Assembly (NCBI RefSeq): GCF_014529705.1
Contig: NZ_JAANIH010000014.1
Location: 1-64,000, forward strand
Direction of reading: 5' to 3'
Origin: Bradyrhizobium campsiandrae
GTDB taxonomy: Bacteria > Pseudomonadota > Alphaproteobacteria > Rhizobiales > Xanthobacteraceae
Length of the DNA stretch: 64,000 bases
A program made the position numbers and the translations under genes. Positions 10,094-18,334 of this stretch are shown here, piece by piece. Each line of letters starts with the position of its first letter. Positions within the stretch are counted from its first letter, which is position 1. The notes under the pieces were generated by a model. It saw only the letters and a program-made list of their open reading frames with translations, had not been told where the DNA came from and ran no database searches.

Positions 10094-10125
10094 AGGCCCG
10101 AACCCGCGTTCGGGCCTTTGCTTTT
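10094..10125 (+). terminator. Rho-independent terminator of rpoZ
   Basis: A 9-bp perfect stem AGGCCCGAA (10094-10102) with TTCGGGCCT (10109-10117), a 6-nt loop, then TTGCTTTT. It lies 42 bp after the rpoZ stop and separates rpoZ from rel. Confidence 0.88.
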
Positions 10126-10260
10126 GTTGGCGTTTTCGTGGTTACCATAGCATTGCCTGATCGCACCGCGCCAGTCACCGAATTGATCGGCAGCGCCTGC
10201 GATCGGAGCTTAGGATGTATACAACGGGCCGTTTGACGGTTCGTTTGAAGGCAGGACGGC

Positions 10261-12546
10261 ATGGTGTATCGACGCCGCAGATCAACGCAGATGCAGGCCG
10301 CATCCGAATCGGTCGCCGTGGCCCCGACTGCGCCAGTGGCGCGGCCAGCGAAGCCGCGCGCGCGGATGATGCGTCAATATGATCTCGTCGAGCGCGTCCG
10401 GTCCTACAATCCGAACACCAATGAGGACCTGCTGAACCGCGCCTATGTCTATGCCATGAAGGCGCATGGTTCGCAGACCCGCGCCTCGGGCGACCCGTAT
10501 TTCTCCCACCCACTCGAAGTGGCGGCGATTCTCACCGACCTGAAGCTTGACGATGCCACCATCGTCGCCGCGCTGCTGCACGACACGATCGAGGACACCG
10601 AAGCCACGCGCGCCGAGATCGATCAGCTGTTCGGCCCCGAGATCGGTGCGCTGGTCGAGGGGCTGACCAAGCTGAAGCGGCTCGAGCTGGTGTCGCGCGA
10701 GGCCAAGCAGGCCGAGAACCTGCGCAAATTGTTGCTGGCCATTGCCGACGATGTCCGGGTGCTGCTGGTCAAGCTCGCCGACCGCCTGCACAACATGCGC
10801 ACGCTTGACTTCGTGCCCACCGAATCGCGCCGGCGCATCGCCGAGGAGACGCTCGACATCTACGCACCGCTCGCCGGGCGCATGGGCATGCAGGAAATGC
10901 GCGAGGAGCTGGAGGATCTGTCCTTCCGTACCCTCGATCCCGAAGCCTATTCGGTGGTGATGCAGCGGCTCGATGCGCTGGCCGAGCGCAATCGCAATCT
11001 GATCGGAGAGATCGAGGACCAGCTCTCCAACAATCTGCGCCACCGCGGCCTGGGGGCGCGGGTCTATGGCCGCCGCAAGAAGCCGTTCTCGATCTGGACC
11101 AAGATGGAGCGCAAGTCGGTCGGCTTCGAGCAGCTGTCCGACATCTTCGGCTTCCGCGTCGTCGTGAACGACATCGAGGCCTGCTATCGCGCGCTCGGTA
11201 TCGTCCACACCACCTGGCCGGTCGTGCCGGGGCGTTTCAAGGACTACATCTCGACACCGAAGCAGAACGACTATCGCTCGATCCACACCACAGTGATCGG
11301 CCCCGGCAACCAGCGCGTCGAGCTGCAGATCCGCACCGAGGCGATGGACCAGATCGCCGAGCGCGGCATCGCTGCGCACGTCTTCTACAAGGAGGGCGTA
11401 GGCTCGCCGACCGAGTTCCTCAAGCGCGAGTCGAATGCGTTCGCCTGGTTGCGCCACACCATCGGCATCCTCTCGGAGAGCGCCAACCCGGAAGAATTTC
11501 TCGAGCACACCAAGCTCGAGCTGTTCCACGACCAGGTGTTCTGCTTCACCCCGAAAGGCAAGCTCATCGCGCTGCCGCGCCATGCCAATGTGATCGACTT
11601 CGCCTATGCCGTGCATACCGACGTCGGCAACAGCGCCGTGGGGTGCAAGATCAACGGCAAGTTCGCGCCGCTGTCCTCGGAGCTCCAGAACGGCGACGAA
11701 GTCGAGGTGCTGACCTCGGAAGCGCAATCGGCGCCGCCGTCGGCCTGGGAAACGCTCGCCGTCACCGGCAAGGCGCGCGCCGCGATCCGCCGTGCCACGC
11801 GCACCGCGGTGCGCGACCAGTATGTCGGCCTTGGCCGGCGCATCGTCGAGCGCCTGTTCGAGCGTGCCAAGATCGAATATGCCGACGACAAGCTCAAGGG
11901 CGCGCTGCCGCGGTTGGCGCGCACCTCGATCGAGGACGTCATGGCGGCTGTGGGGCGCGGCGAGATCAAGGCTTCCCACGTCGCACGCGCGATGTATCCG
12001 GATTACAAGGAGGAGCGCGTCGCGCGCTACGGCGTCAAGAAGGGGCTTGCCGCCAAGCTCAAGGAAAAATCGCCGGAGCCGTCGCGCAGCCCGGTTGCGA
12101 TTCCCATTGGTGGCAACAATTCCGATCTTCCGGTGAAGTTCGCGCCGAACGGCGGCGCCGTGCCCGGCGATCGCATCGTCGGCATCGTCACGCCGGGCGA
12201 GGGGATCACGATCTATCCGATCCAGTCGCCGGCGCTGAAGGATTTCGAGGACGAGCCGGAGCGCTGGCTCGATGTGCGCTGGGACATCGAGGACTCTGCG
12301 CCGCAGCGCTTCCCGGCGCGCATCAAGGTCGAGAACGTCAACGAGCCCGGCGCGCTGGCGCAGATCGCCACCGTGATCGCCGAGCACGACGGCAATATCG
12401 ACAATATCAGCATGCAGCGCCGCTCGCCCGACTTCACGGAGACGACGATCGATCTCGAAGTCTACGATCTCAAGCATTTGAGCGCGATCCTGGCCCAGCT
12501 CCGCGCCAAGGCGGTCGTCGCCAAAGTCGAACGTGTTAATGGATAG
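10261..12546 (+). CDS. rel: Bifunctional (p)ppGpp synthetase/hydrolase (RelA/SpoT, RSH)
   Basis: The single long RSH enzyme expected in alphaproteobacteria, which makes and degrades the stringent-response alarmone. Domains in order: HD hydrolase with intact HD (H107-D108 in LLHDTIEDTEA), synthetase, TGS (about 405-465), a helical region and a C-terminal ACT domain (about 680-755). The synthetase carries R325-F-K-D328, the RxKD motif of bifunctional enzymes; monofunctional RelA has ExDD. The 761-aa call uses the ATG at 10261. ATGs at 10291 and 10366 (just before RQYDLVERV, where many homologues start) are possible alternatives. Confidence 0.95.
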   Translation: MVYRRRRSTQMQAASESVAVAPTAPVARPAKPRARMMRQYDLVERVRSYNPNTNEDLLNRAYVYAMKAHGSQTRASGDPYFSHPLEVAAILTDLKLDDATIVAALLHDTIEDTEATRAEIDQLFGPEIGALVEGLTKLKRLELVSREAKQAENLRKLLLAIADDVRVLLVKLADRLHNMRTLDFVPTESRRRIAEETLDIYAPLAGRMGMQEMREELEDLSFRTLDPEAYSVVMQRLDALAERNRNLIGEIEDQLSNNLRHRGLGARVYGRRKKPFSIWTKMERKSVGFEQLSDIFGFRVVVNDIEACYRALGIVHTTWPVVPGRFKDYISTPKQNDYRSIHTTVIGPGNQRVELQIRTEAMDQIAERGIAAHVFYKEGVGSPTEFLKRESNAFAWLRHTIGILSESANPEEFLEHTKLELFHDQVFCFTPKGKLIALPRHANVIDFAYAVHTDVGNSAVGCKINGKFAPLSSELQNGDEVEVLTSEAQSAPPSAWETLAVTGKARAAIRRATRTAVRDQYVGLGRRIVERLFERAKIEYADDKLKGALPRLARTSIEDVMAAVGRGEIKASHVARAMYPDYKEERVARYGVKKGLAAKLKEKSPEPSRSPVAIPIGGNNSDLPVKFAPNGGAVPGDRIVGIVTPGEGITIYPIQSPALKDFEDEPERWLDVRWDIEDSAPQRFPARIKVENVNEPGALAQIATVIAEHDGNIDNISMQRRSPDFTETTIDLEVYDLKHLSAILAQLRAKAVVAKVERVNG

Positions 12547-12591
12547 GCGTCTGTCGCATCCGCCTGTTTCTCCGACCTCGTGAGTCCCGAA

Positions 12592-13344
12592 ATGCCTGCA
12601 TCTCCGCTCCGCCTCGGCGTCAATATCGATCATGTCGCGACCGTCCGTAACGCCCGCGGCGGCCGCCATCCCGATCCGGTCCGCGCCGCGCTGCTGGCGA
12701 TCGAAGCCGGCGCCGACGGCATCACCGCGCATTTGCGCGAGGACCGCCGGCACATCCGCGACGAGGACATGGCGCGGCTGAAGGCCGAGATCTCCAAGCC
12801 GCTGAATTTCGAGATGGCGGCCACCGACGACATGATGCGCATCTCGCTCGCCACCAGGCCGCACGCGGTGTGTCTGGTGCCGGAGCGCCGCCAGGAGGTG
12901 ACGACCGAGGGCGGCCTCGACGTTGTCGGCCAGCACAACGCGCTGGCGCCCTATATCGCGCGGCTGAACGATGCCGGCATCCGCGTCTCGCTGTTCATCG
13001 CAGCCGATCCCGCGCAGATCGAGATGGCGGCGCGCCTGCGCGCGCCCGTGATCGAGATCCACACCGGGGCCTGGTGCGATGCCGTCACCGACGGCCACAC
13101 CGAGAAGGCCGAGGCCGAATGGCGGCGGATCGTGGCGGGGGTGAAGGTCGCCAAGAACGCTGGCCTCGAGGTTCATGCCGGCCACGGGCTCGACTATGCC
13201 ACGGCCGAGACGATCGCCGCGCTGCCCGAGATCATGGAGCTCAACATCGGCTACTACATGATCGGCGAGGCGCTGTTCGTCGGCCTTGCGGAGACCGTGC
13301 GCAAGATGCGCGCCGCGATGGACCGCGGCCGGAGCCGGGCATGA
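12592..13344 (+). CDS. pdxJ: Pyridoxine 5'-phosphate synthase
   Basis: Ring-closing step of deoxyxylulose-5-phosphate-dependent vitamin B6 synthesis: condenses 3-amino-2-oxopropyl phosphate with DXP. The 250-aa TIM barrel shows [17 protein letters not shown], the Glu-rich [17 protein letters not shown] and the C-terminal [12 protein letters not shown] / [14 protein letters not shown] motifs. The ATG at 12592 is preferred over the in-frame GTG at 12580. Its stop codon overlaps the acpS start (ATGA), so the two are coupled. Confidence 0.96.
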   Translation: MPASPLRLGVNIDHVATVRNARGGRHPDPVRAALLAIEAGADGITAHLREDRRHIRDEDMARLKAEISKPLNFEMAATDDMMRISLATRPHAVCLVPERRQEVTTEGGLDVVGQHNALAPYIARLNDAGIRVSLFIAADPAQIEMAARLRAPVIEIHTGAWCDAVTDGHTEKAEAEWRRIVAGVKVAKNAGLEVHAGHGLDYATAETIAALPEIMELNIGYYMIGEALFVGLAETVRKMRAAMDRGRSRA

Positions 13345-13760
13345 TCATCGGCATCGGCTCCGACCTGATCGACATCACCCGCGTCGGCAAGGTGATCGAA
13401 CGCCACGGCGAGCGTTTCCTCGACCGCATTTTCACCGCGGCCGAGCGGGCCAAGGCGGAGCGGCGGGCCAAGAACGAGAAGATGGTGGTGGCGACCTACG
13501 CCAAGCGCTTTGCCGCCAAGGAGGCCTGCTCCAAGGCGCTCGGCACCGGCATCCGGCAGGGGGTCTGGTGGCGCGACATGGGGGTGGTCAACCTGCCGGG
13601 CGGGAAGCCCTCGATGCGGCTGACCGGGGGGGCGCTGGCCCGGCTCCAGGCCCTGACGCCTGATGGCTTCGAGGCGCAGATCGACCTGTCGATCACCGAC
13701 GACTGGCCGCTGGCACAGGCCTTCGTGATCATTTCGGCCGTCCCGCAAGCCAAGCCCTGA
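13341..13760 (+). CDS. acpS: Holo-[acyl-carrier-protein] synthase
   Basis: Transfers 4'-phosphopantetheine from CoA to acyl carrier protein. The 139-aa product begins [15 protein letters not shown], with the metal-binding Asp in the second position of DLI, and has the second signature [15 protein letters not shown] with its Glu ligand. Both are canonical for trimeric AcpS. The ATG overlaps the pdxJ stop by 4 bp. Confidence 0.95.
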   Translation: MIIGIGSDLIDITRVGKVIERHGERFLDRIFTAAERAKAERRAKNEKMVVATYAKRFAAKEACSKALGTGIRQGVWWRDMGVVNLPGGKPSMRLTGGALARLQALTPDGFEAQIDLSITDDWPLAQAFVIISAVPQAKP

Positions 13761-13785
13761 GCGCCTGATAGGCATTTTATAATTC

Positions 13786-13799
13786 TTGATTGATATCAA
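13786..13799. promoter_or_regulatory. Perfect FixK/FNR-type box
   Basis: TTGATTGATATCAA is an exact match to the FNR/FixK consensus TTGAT-N4-ATCAA and to the Bradyrhizobium FixK2 form TTGA-N6-TCAA. It lies 26 bp after acpS and 212 bp before lepB. No good -10 box sits at the class II spacing downstream, so the regulated transcript is uncertain. The lepB-rnc-era run or an untranslated RNA in the gap are the candidates. Confidence 0.5.
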
Positions 13800-14010
13800 T
13801 TGCTTATGAAGTTTCGATGGGAATCCTTGATTGCGCGGCCAGCGACAACCGTCTAAAAGTCCGCGGACGCAAATCAGGCTGGGCGAATTCGGCTTTACGC
13901 CGGAATTAGCCCTCACTATCAGAATCAGGACAATCTCCTTGAGCCGCGAACCGGCGGGCTGTTCGCGGGAGGAGGGCGTTCTGTGACCGCCGGCCGGAAT
14001 TGAGAGAGCA

Positions 14011-14775
14011 ATGAGCGTGACTTCGGGAACGAAAACTGAAAGCGGCGTCGGCGAAACGGTCCGGGTCGTGATCCATGCTCTTCTGATCGCGCTGGTGATC
14101 CGCACCTTCCTGTTCCAGCCGTTCAACATCCCGTCCGGCTCGATGAAGGCGACGCTGCTGGTCGGCGACTATCTGTTCGTCTCGAAATATTCCTACGGCT
14201 ACAGCCACTATTCGATCCCGTTCTCGCCGCCGCTGTTCTCGGGGCGGATCTGGGGCTCGGATCCGAACCGCGGCGACATCGTCGTGTTCCGGCTGCCGAA
14301 GGACGACTCCACCGACTACATCAAGCGTGTGATCGGCCTTCCCGGCGACCACATCCAGATGAAGGACGGGCTGCTCTACATCAACGACGTCCCGGTCGAG
14401 CGCCAGCGCATGAGCGAGTATGTCGGCGAGGATCCGTGCGGCTCCGAGGGCGGCGGCATCTCGCGCGTGAAGCGCTGGAAGGAGACGCTGCCGAACGGCG
14501 TTTCCTACGAGACGCTCGATTGTGCCGACAACGGCTACATGGACAACACCAACGTCTACACCGTGCCATCAGGCCATTTCTTCATGATGGGCGACAACCG
14601 CGACAACTCCACCGACAGCCGCTTCCTCGGCCAGGTCGGCTACGTGCCGGCGGAAAATCTGATCGGCCGCGCGCAGATGATCTTCTTCTCCATCGGCGAA
14701 GGCGAGCATGCCTGGATGTTCTGGCGCTGGCCATGGTCGGTGCGCTGGAGTCGCTTCTTCAAAATCGTCCGATGA
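14011..14775 (+). CDS. lepB: Signal peptidase I
   Basis: Inner-membrane serine protease that removes signal peptides from secreted proteins. In 254 aa, a single N-terminal TM segment (about residues 17-35) is followed by the catalytic Ser in IPSGSM (S44) and the general-base Lys in YIKRVIGLPGD (K105). The box-E motif MGDNRDNSTDSRFLG is also present. Its stop overlaps the rnc start codon (ATGA), linking secretion and RNA-processing genes in the usual lepB-rnc-era order. Confidence 0.96.
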   Translation: MSVTSGTKTESGVGETVRVVIHALLIALVIRTFLFQPFNIPSGSMKATLLVGDYLFVSKYSYGYSHYSIPFSPPLFSGRIWGSDPNRGDIVVFRLPKDDSTDYIKRVIGLPGDHIQMKDGLLYINDVPVERQRMSEYVGEDPCGSEGGGISRVKRWKETLPNGVSYETLDCADNGYMDNTNVYTVPSGHFFMMGDNRDNSTDSRFLGQVGYVPAENLIGRAQMIFFSIGEGEHAWMFWRWPWSVRWSRFFKIVR

Positions 14776-15653
14776 AAGACGAAGCCAAGGATATCGCGAC
14801 CCAATCGATCGACGCGCAAGCCGCCCCTGAGGGCGAAGCTGCAACCAAGACGCCTGCGAGTAAGGCTTCCGAGAGCAAGGCGCCCGAAACCAGGGCGCCT
14901 GCGAAGAAGAAGCGGACGCGCAGCAGCAAGGCCAAGGACAAGGCGAAGGCTGCGGCCGACGCCAATGCTGCGCTCGAGGCGCGGATCGGCCACAGCTTCA
15001 CGGACCCGAACCTCTTGATGCAGGCGATTACGCATGTCTCGGCGCTGAAGTCCGGGCGCAAGCGCGGCGACAGCTACCAGCGGCTGGAGTTCCTCGGCGA
15101 CCACGTGCTCGGGCTTGTCGTCTCCGACATGCTGTATCACGCCTATCCGAATGCCGATGAGGGCGAGCTGTCCAAGCGACTTGCCGAGCTCGTGCGCAAG
15201 GAAAGTTGCGCCGACGTTGCCAAGTCGCTCGGCCTGCTCGACGACATCAAGCTCGGCTCGGTCGGCTCCAGCGCCGACGCCCGCCTGCGCAAATCCATCC
15301 TCGGTGACATCTGCGAAGCGGTGATTGGTGCGATCTTCCTCGACGGCGGCCATGCGGCGGCGGACGAGTTCGTCAAGCGCAATTGGACCGAGCGCATGCA
15401 CAAGCCGCGGCGTCCGTTGCGCGATCCCAAGACCGTGCTGCAGGAATGGGCGCAGGGGAAGGGATTGCCGACGCCCGTTTACCGCGAGGTCGAGCGCACC
15501 GGCCCGCACCACGATCCGCAGTTCCGTGTCGCCGTCGACTTGCCGGGGCTCGCGCCGGCCGAAGGCATCGGCGGCAGCAAGCGCGCGGCGGAGAAAGTAG
15601 CAGCTTCAGTGATGATCGAACGTGAAGGCGTTGGCGGCGGCAATGACGGCTGA
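14772..15653 (+). CDS. rnc: Ribonuclease III
   Basis: Double-strand-specific endoribonuclease that processes rRNA precursors and structured RNAs. The 293-aa product has the catalytic signature YQRLEFLGDHVLGLVVSD, a second acidic pair in GDICEAVIGAIFLDGG, and a C-terminal dsRNA-binding domain (KTVLQEWAQGKG to SKRAAEKVAA). The first 65 residues are a Lys/Ala/Ser-rich extension (KKKRTRSSKAKDKAKAA) absent from E. coli RNase III. No later start codon would preserve the domain, so it is likely translated. It overlaps both lepB and era. Confidence 0.95.
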   Translation: MKDEAKDIATQSIDAQAAPEGEAATKTPASKASESKAPETRAPAKKKRTRSSKAKDKAKAAADANAALEARIGHSFTDPNLLMQAITHVSALKSGRKRGDSYQRLEFLGDHVLGLVVSDMLYHAYPNADEGELSKRLAELVRKESCADVAKSLGLLDDIKLGSVGSSADARLRKSILGDICEAVIGAIFLDGGHAAADEFVKRNWTERMHKPRRPLRDPKTVLQEWAQGKGLPTPVYREVERTGPHHDPQFRVAVDLPGLAPAEGIGGSKRAAEKVAASVMIEREGVGGGNDG

Positions 15654-16569
15654 AACGAGCGGCGAGGTGCCGACCGCGACGCGCTGCGGCTTCGTTGCGC
15701 TAATCGGCGCGCCCAATGTCGGCAAGTCCACGCTGGTCAATGCGCTGGTCGGAGCCAAGGTCACGATCGTCTCGCGCAAGGTGCAGACCACGCGCGCGCT
15801 GATCCGCGGCATCGTGATCGAGAACAATGCGCAGATCATTCTGGTCGACACGCCAGGCATCTTCCTGCCCAAGCGAAGGCTCGACCGCGCCATGGTCTCG
15901 ACCGCCTGGAGCGGGGCGCATGATGCTGACCTCGTCTGCGTGCTGCTCGACGCCAAGACCGGGATCGACGAGGAGGCCGAGGCCATCCTCGCCAAGGCGG
16001 CCAGCGTCAATCACGACAAGATCCTGGTCATCAACAAGGTCGACCTGGTCCAGCGCGAGAAGCTCCTGGCGCTGGCGCAGGCCGCCAACGAGCGCATGAA
16101 GTTCGCGCGAACCTTCATGATCGCGGCGATCTCGGGCGACGGCGTCGACGACGTCCGCAAGACTCTCGCCGAGATGGTGCCGCCGGGACCGTATCTCTAC
16201 CCCGAGGACCAGATGTCGGACGCGCCGATGCGGCAGCTGGCGGCCGAGATCACGCGCGAGAAGATCTATCAGAAGCTGCACCAGGAATTGCCCTATCAAT
16301 CCACGGTCGAGACCGACAAGTGGGAGGAACGCAAGGACAAGTCGGTGCGCATCGAGCAGACGATCTTCGTCGAGCGCGAGAGCCAGCGCAAGATCGTGCT
16401 CGGCAAGGGCGGCGCCACCATCAAGTCGATCGGCGCGGATTCGCGCAAAGAACTGATGCAGATCCTGGACGTGCCGGTGCATCTGTTCCTGTTCGTGAAG
16501 GTGCGCGAGAACTGGGGTGACGACCCCGATCGCTACCGCGAGATGGGCCTGGAATTTCCCAAAGAATAA
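15643..16569 (+). CDS. era: GTPase Era
   Basis: Ribosome-associated GTPase needed for 16S rRNA maturation and 30S assembly. The 308-aa product has G1 GAPNVGKST, G2 in the QTTRALIRG segment, G3 VDTPGIF and G4 NKVD, then a C-terminal KH domain (ESQRKIVLGKGGATIKSIG). The ATG at 15643 overlaps the rnc 3' end by 11 bp. A GTG at 15622 would add seven residues. Confidence 0.96.
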   Translation: MTAETSGEVPTATRCGFVALIGAPNVGKSTLVNALVGAKVTIVSRKVQTTRALIRGIVIENNAQIILVDTPGIFLPKRRLDRAMVSTAWSGAHDADLVCVLLDAKTGIDEEAEAILAKAASVNHDKILVINKVDLVQREKLLALAQAANERMKFARTFMIAAISGDGVDDVRKTLAEMVPPGPYLYPEDQMSDAPMRQLAAEITREKIYQKLHQELPYQSTVETDKWEERKDKSVRIEQTIFVERESQRKIVLGKGGATIKSIGADSRKELMQILDVPVHLFLFVKVRENWGDDPDRYREMGLEFPKE

Positions 16570-16590
16570 GCAAGAACAGATCGGTCTTTT

Positions 16591-16971
16591 ATGAGCGTGC
16601 CTCGCAACGTCCAGCGCTTCGAAGCGCTGCTGTACGCATCGCTGATGCTGGACTCCTTGTCGGTGGCGGTGCAGGACCGCACGCCCACCGTCGAGACAAC
16701 CGAGCAGATGATCATGACGGCGACGCTGCTCGCCGGCGGGATGATCCTGCTGCTGGTCTATTTCGTCTGGCTGGCCGCGCATGGCCGCAAGAACTGGCCA
16801 CGCTGGGTGCTGGCCGCGGCGTTGGCGCTGTCGGTGATCTCGCTCGGCCAGATCCTCGGCGAGAAGGGCCTCGAGCTCGACAGCGCCATCGAGATCATCT
16901 CCTGCGCCCTGACGGCGTTCGGGCTGTATTTCTCGTTTACCGGCGACGCGCAGGGCTGGTTCAACGCGTGA
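16591..16971 (+). CDS. Small integral membrane protein of unknown function
   Basis: A 126-aa hydrophobic protein with three predicted TM helices (about residues 41-62, 72-89 and 99-116) and a soluble N-terminal 40 residues. I do not recognise a family. It follows era by 21 bp and precedes recO, separated from it by a pair of palindromic repeats, so it may be the last gene of the lepB-rnc-era transcript. Confidence 0.7.
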   Translation: MSVPRNVQRFEALLYASLMLDSLSVAVQDRTPTVETTEQMIMTATLLAGGMILLLVYFVWLAAHGRKNWPRWVLAAALALSVISLGQILGEKGLELDSAIEIISCALTAFGLYFSFTGDAQGWFNA

Positions 16972-16974
16972 CGG

Positions 16975-17034
16975 CCTCGTGTCCCGGACCAGGTGCAGCG
17001 CGTCAGCGCTGCGCCGCAGAGCCGGGACACGAGG
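16975..17034. repeat. Extragenic palindromic repeat, copy 1 of a tandem pair
   Basis: The outer arms CCTCGTGTCCCGG (16975-16987) and CCGGGACACGAGG (17022-17034) are a perfect 13-bp inverted repeat, with GC-rich inner arms around CGCGTCAGCGC. It begins 3 bp after the stop of the membrane-protein gene. A related unit follows at once, and another lies at 39733-39787. Confidence 0.75.
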
Positions 17035-17052
17035 AGTGCGCGGAGAGGTGGG

Positions 17053-17105
17053 CCCCGGCTCGGCAATGCGCCGCTTGCGCGCCGCGTTTTGTCCGGGGCA
17101 CGAGT
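17053..17105. repeat. Extragenic palindromic repeat, copy 2 (inverted relative)
   Basis: CCCCGGCTCGGCAATGCG through TGTCCGGGGCACGAG is a second, more diverged member of the same family. It resembles the reverse of copy 1 and lies 18 bp from it. The pair fills the gap before recO. Confidence 0.65.
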
Positions 17106-17143
17106 GCGTGCGAGAGGCACTGGAATCCTGTAGAGTCACGCCC

Positions 17144-17896
17144 ATGGAATGGACCGACGAGGGCATCGTGCTGGGCGTGCGGCGGCATGGCGAAAGCAGC
17201 GCCATCGTCGAGCTCTTGACGCGCCAGCATGGAAGGCATCTCGGTCTGGTGCGTGGCGGCGCCAGTTCGCGGCTGCGGCCGCTGCTGCAGCCCGGTAACA
17301 GCGTCAGCGCGGTTTGGCGGGCGCGGCTCGACGAGCATCTCGGCACCTATGCGATCGAGGGATTGAAGCTGCGCGCGGCAACGTTGCTGGGATCCTCGCA
17401 TGGCGTCTACGGCGTCACCCATTTGGCCTCGATTGCGCGGCTCCTTCCCGAGCGCGATCCGCACGAGGAGATCTTTGCGCTGCTCGAGCATTCGCTGGAC
17501 GATTTCGACGATATCGGCAGCGCCGCCGTGCATCTCATCCATTTCGAGCTGGCGATGCTCGCCGAACTCGGCTTCGGGCTGGCGCTGGAAAACTGCGCGG
17601 TGACCGGCGAGACCAATGATCTGATCTACGTCTCGCCAAAATCCGGCGGTGCGGTGTCGCGCGGCGCGGGCGAGCCCTGGCGCGACCGGTTGCTGCGGCT
17701 GCCGCCGTTTCTGCGCCACGGTGAAACGGCCGATGACCTCACCGATGAGGATCTCCAGGACGGCTTTCGGCTCACCGGCCTGTTCCTGCTGCGTCACGTG
17801 CTGGAGCCGCGGGGCCAGGCCCATTCGGACGCGCGCGCCGGCTTCATCAATGCGCTGATCCGGCAGCAGGCCAAGGCGGCGCTTGGCGCGCCATGA
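17144..17896 (+). CDS. recO: DNA repair protein RecO
   Basis: Mediator of RecFOR recombination: anneals SSB-coated DNA and helps load RecA. The 250-aa product starts [26 protein letters not shown], the N-terminal OB-fold, followed by [14 protein letters not shown]. The C-terminal helical domain ([27 protein letters not shown]) keeps one Cys of the zinc site seen in some RecO proteins. The ATG at 17144 gives the conserved N-terminus. Confidence 0.93.
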   Translation: MEWTDEGIVLGVRRHGESSAIVELLTRQHGRHLGLVRGGASSRLRPLLQPGNSVSAVWRARLDEHLGTYAIEGLKLRAATLLGSSHGVYGVTHLASIARLLPERDPHEEIFALLEHSLDDFDDIGSAAVHLIHFELAMLAELGFGLALENCAVTGETNDLIYVSPKSGGAVSRGAGEPWRDRLLRLPPFLRHGETADDLTDEDLQDGFRLTGLFLLRHVLEPRGQAHSDARAGFINALIRQQAKAALGAP

Positions 17897-17939
17897 GCTG
17901 GTCGCGCGTCTGCATTGTCTGACGACATGGTGTTCCCGG

Positions 17940-17964
17940 GGAACGAAATAGGGTTCTCTGCGTC
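17940..17964 (+). promoter_or_regulatory. Possible EcfG (general stress sigma) promoter
   Basis: GGAAC at 17940-17944, a 16-bp spacer, then CGTC at 17961-17964. This matches the alphaproteobacterial EcfG pattern GGAAC-N16/17-CGTT except for the last -10 base. It lies 32 bp before the small exported protein's start. One mismatch in a short motif makes the call weak. Confidence 0.3.
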
Positions 17965-17996
17965 GGCCGGGCAGGTTCCGCAAGGGGGCAGCCCAC

Positions 17997-18275
17997 ATGT
18001 TGATCAGGGGTTTCGCGCTGACCGCGGCGTTGCTGGCTTTTGCGCCCGACGCGATGGCCGGCGAGCCGCAACCGGGCGTGTTTCGAAGGGCCTCCTGCAC
18101 CGTGGTCCGGTACTATGTGGCGAAATATTCCGCTGCGGCGGCAGAGACATGGGCGCGCTCCCACGGCGCAACCGATGCCGAAATCGAGGCGGCCCGCCGC
18201 TGCGTGGCCAACATGCCGGCGACGCCTCCGGCCAAGGTCGAGCCGACAGTGACCGCCGGCTGGGCAGGGCAGTAG
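17997..18275 (+). CDS. Small exported protein of unknown function
   Basis: A 92-aa protein with a clear signal peptide (cleavage predicted after DAMA near residue 21). The mature part is about 70 residues with two Cys (in RRASCTVVRYYVAKY and ARRCVANMP) that could form a disulfide. The YYVAKYSAAAAETWARSHGATDAEIEAARRC pattern recurs in small alphaproteobacterial exported proteins, but I know no function. The start follows an AAGGGGG box. It lies between recO and parC with its own possible stress promoter. Confidence 0.7.
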   Translation: MLIRGFALTAALLAFAPDAMAGEPQPGVFRRASCTVVRYYVAKYSAAAAETWARSHGATDAEIEAARRCVANMPATPPAKVEPTVTAGWAGQ

Positions 18276-18334
18276 AAGCCCACAGGGAACAATCGATCCT
18301 TGCCCGATTCGCTTCCACGGTTTAACCGGGCGGC

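Noticed and set aside
10282..13185. 967-codon minus-strand frame opposite rel and pdxJ
   Set aside because: Its composition is typical of an antisense shadow; the plus strand encodes two complete, well-known enzymes.
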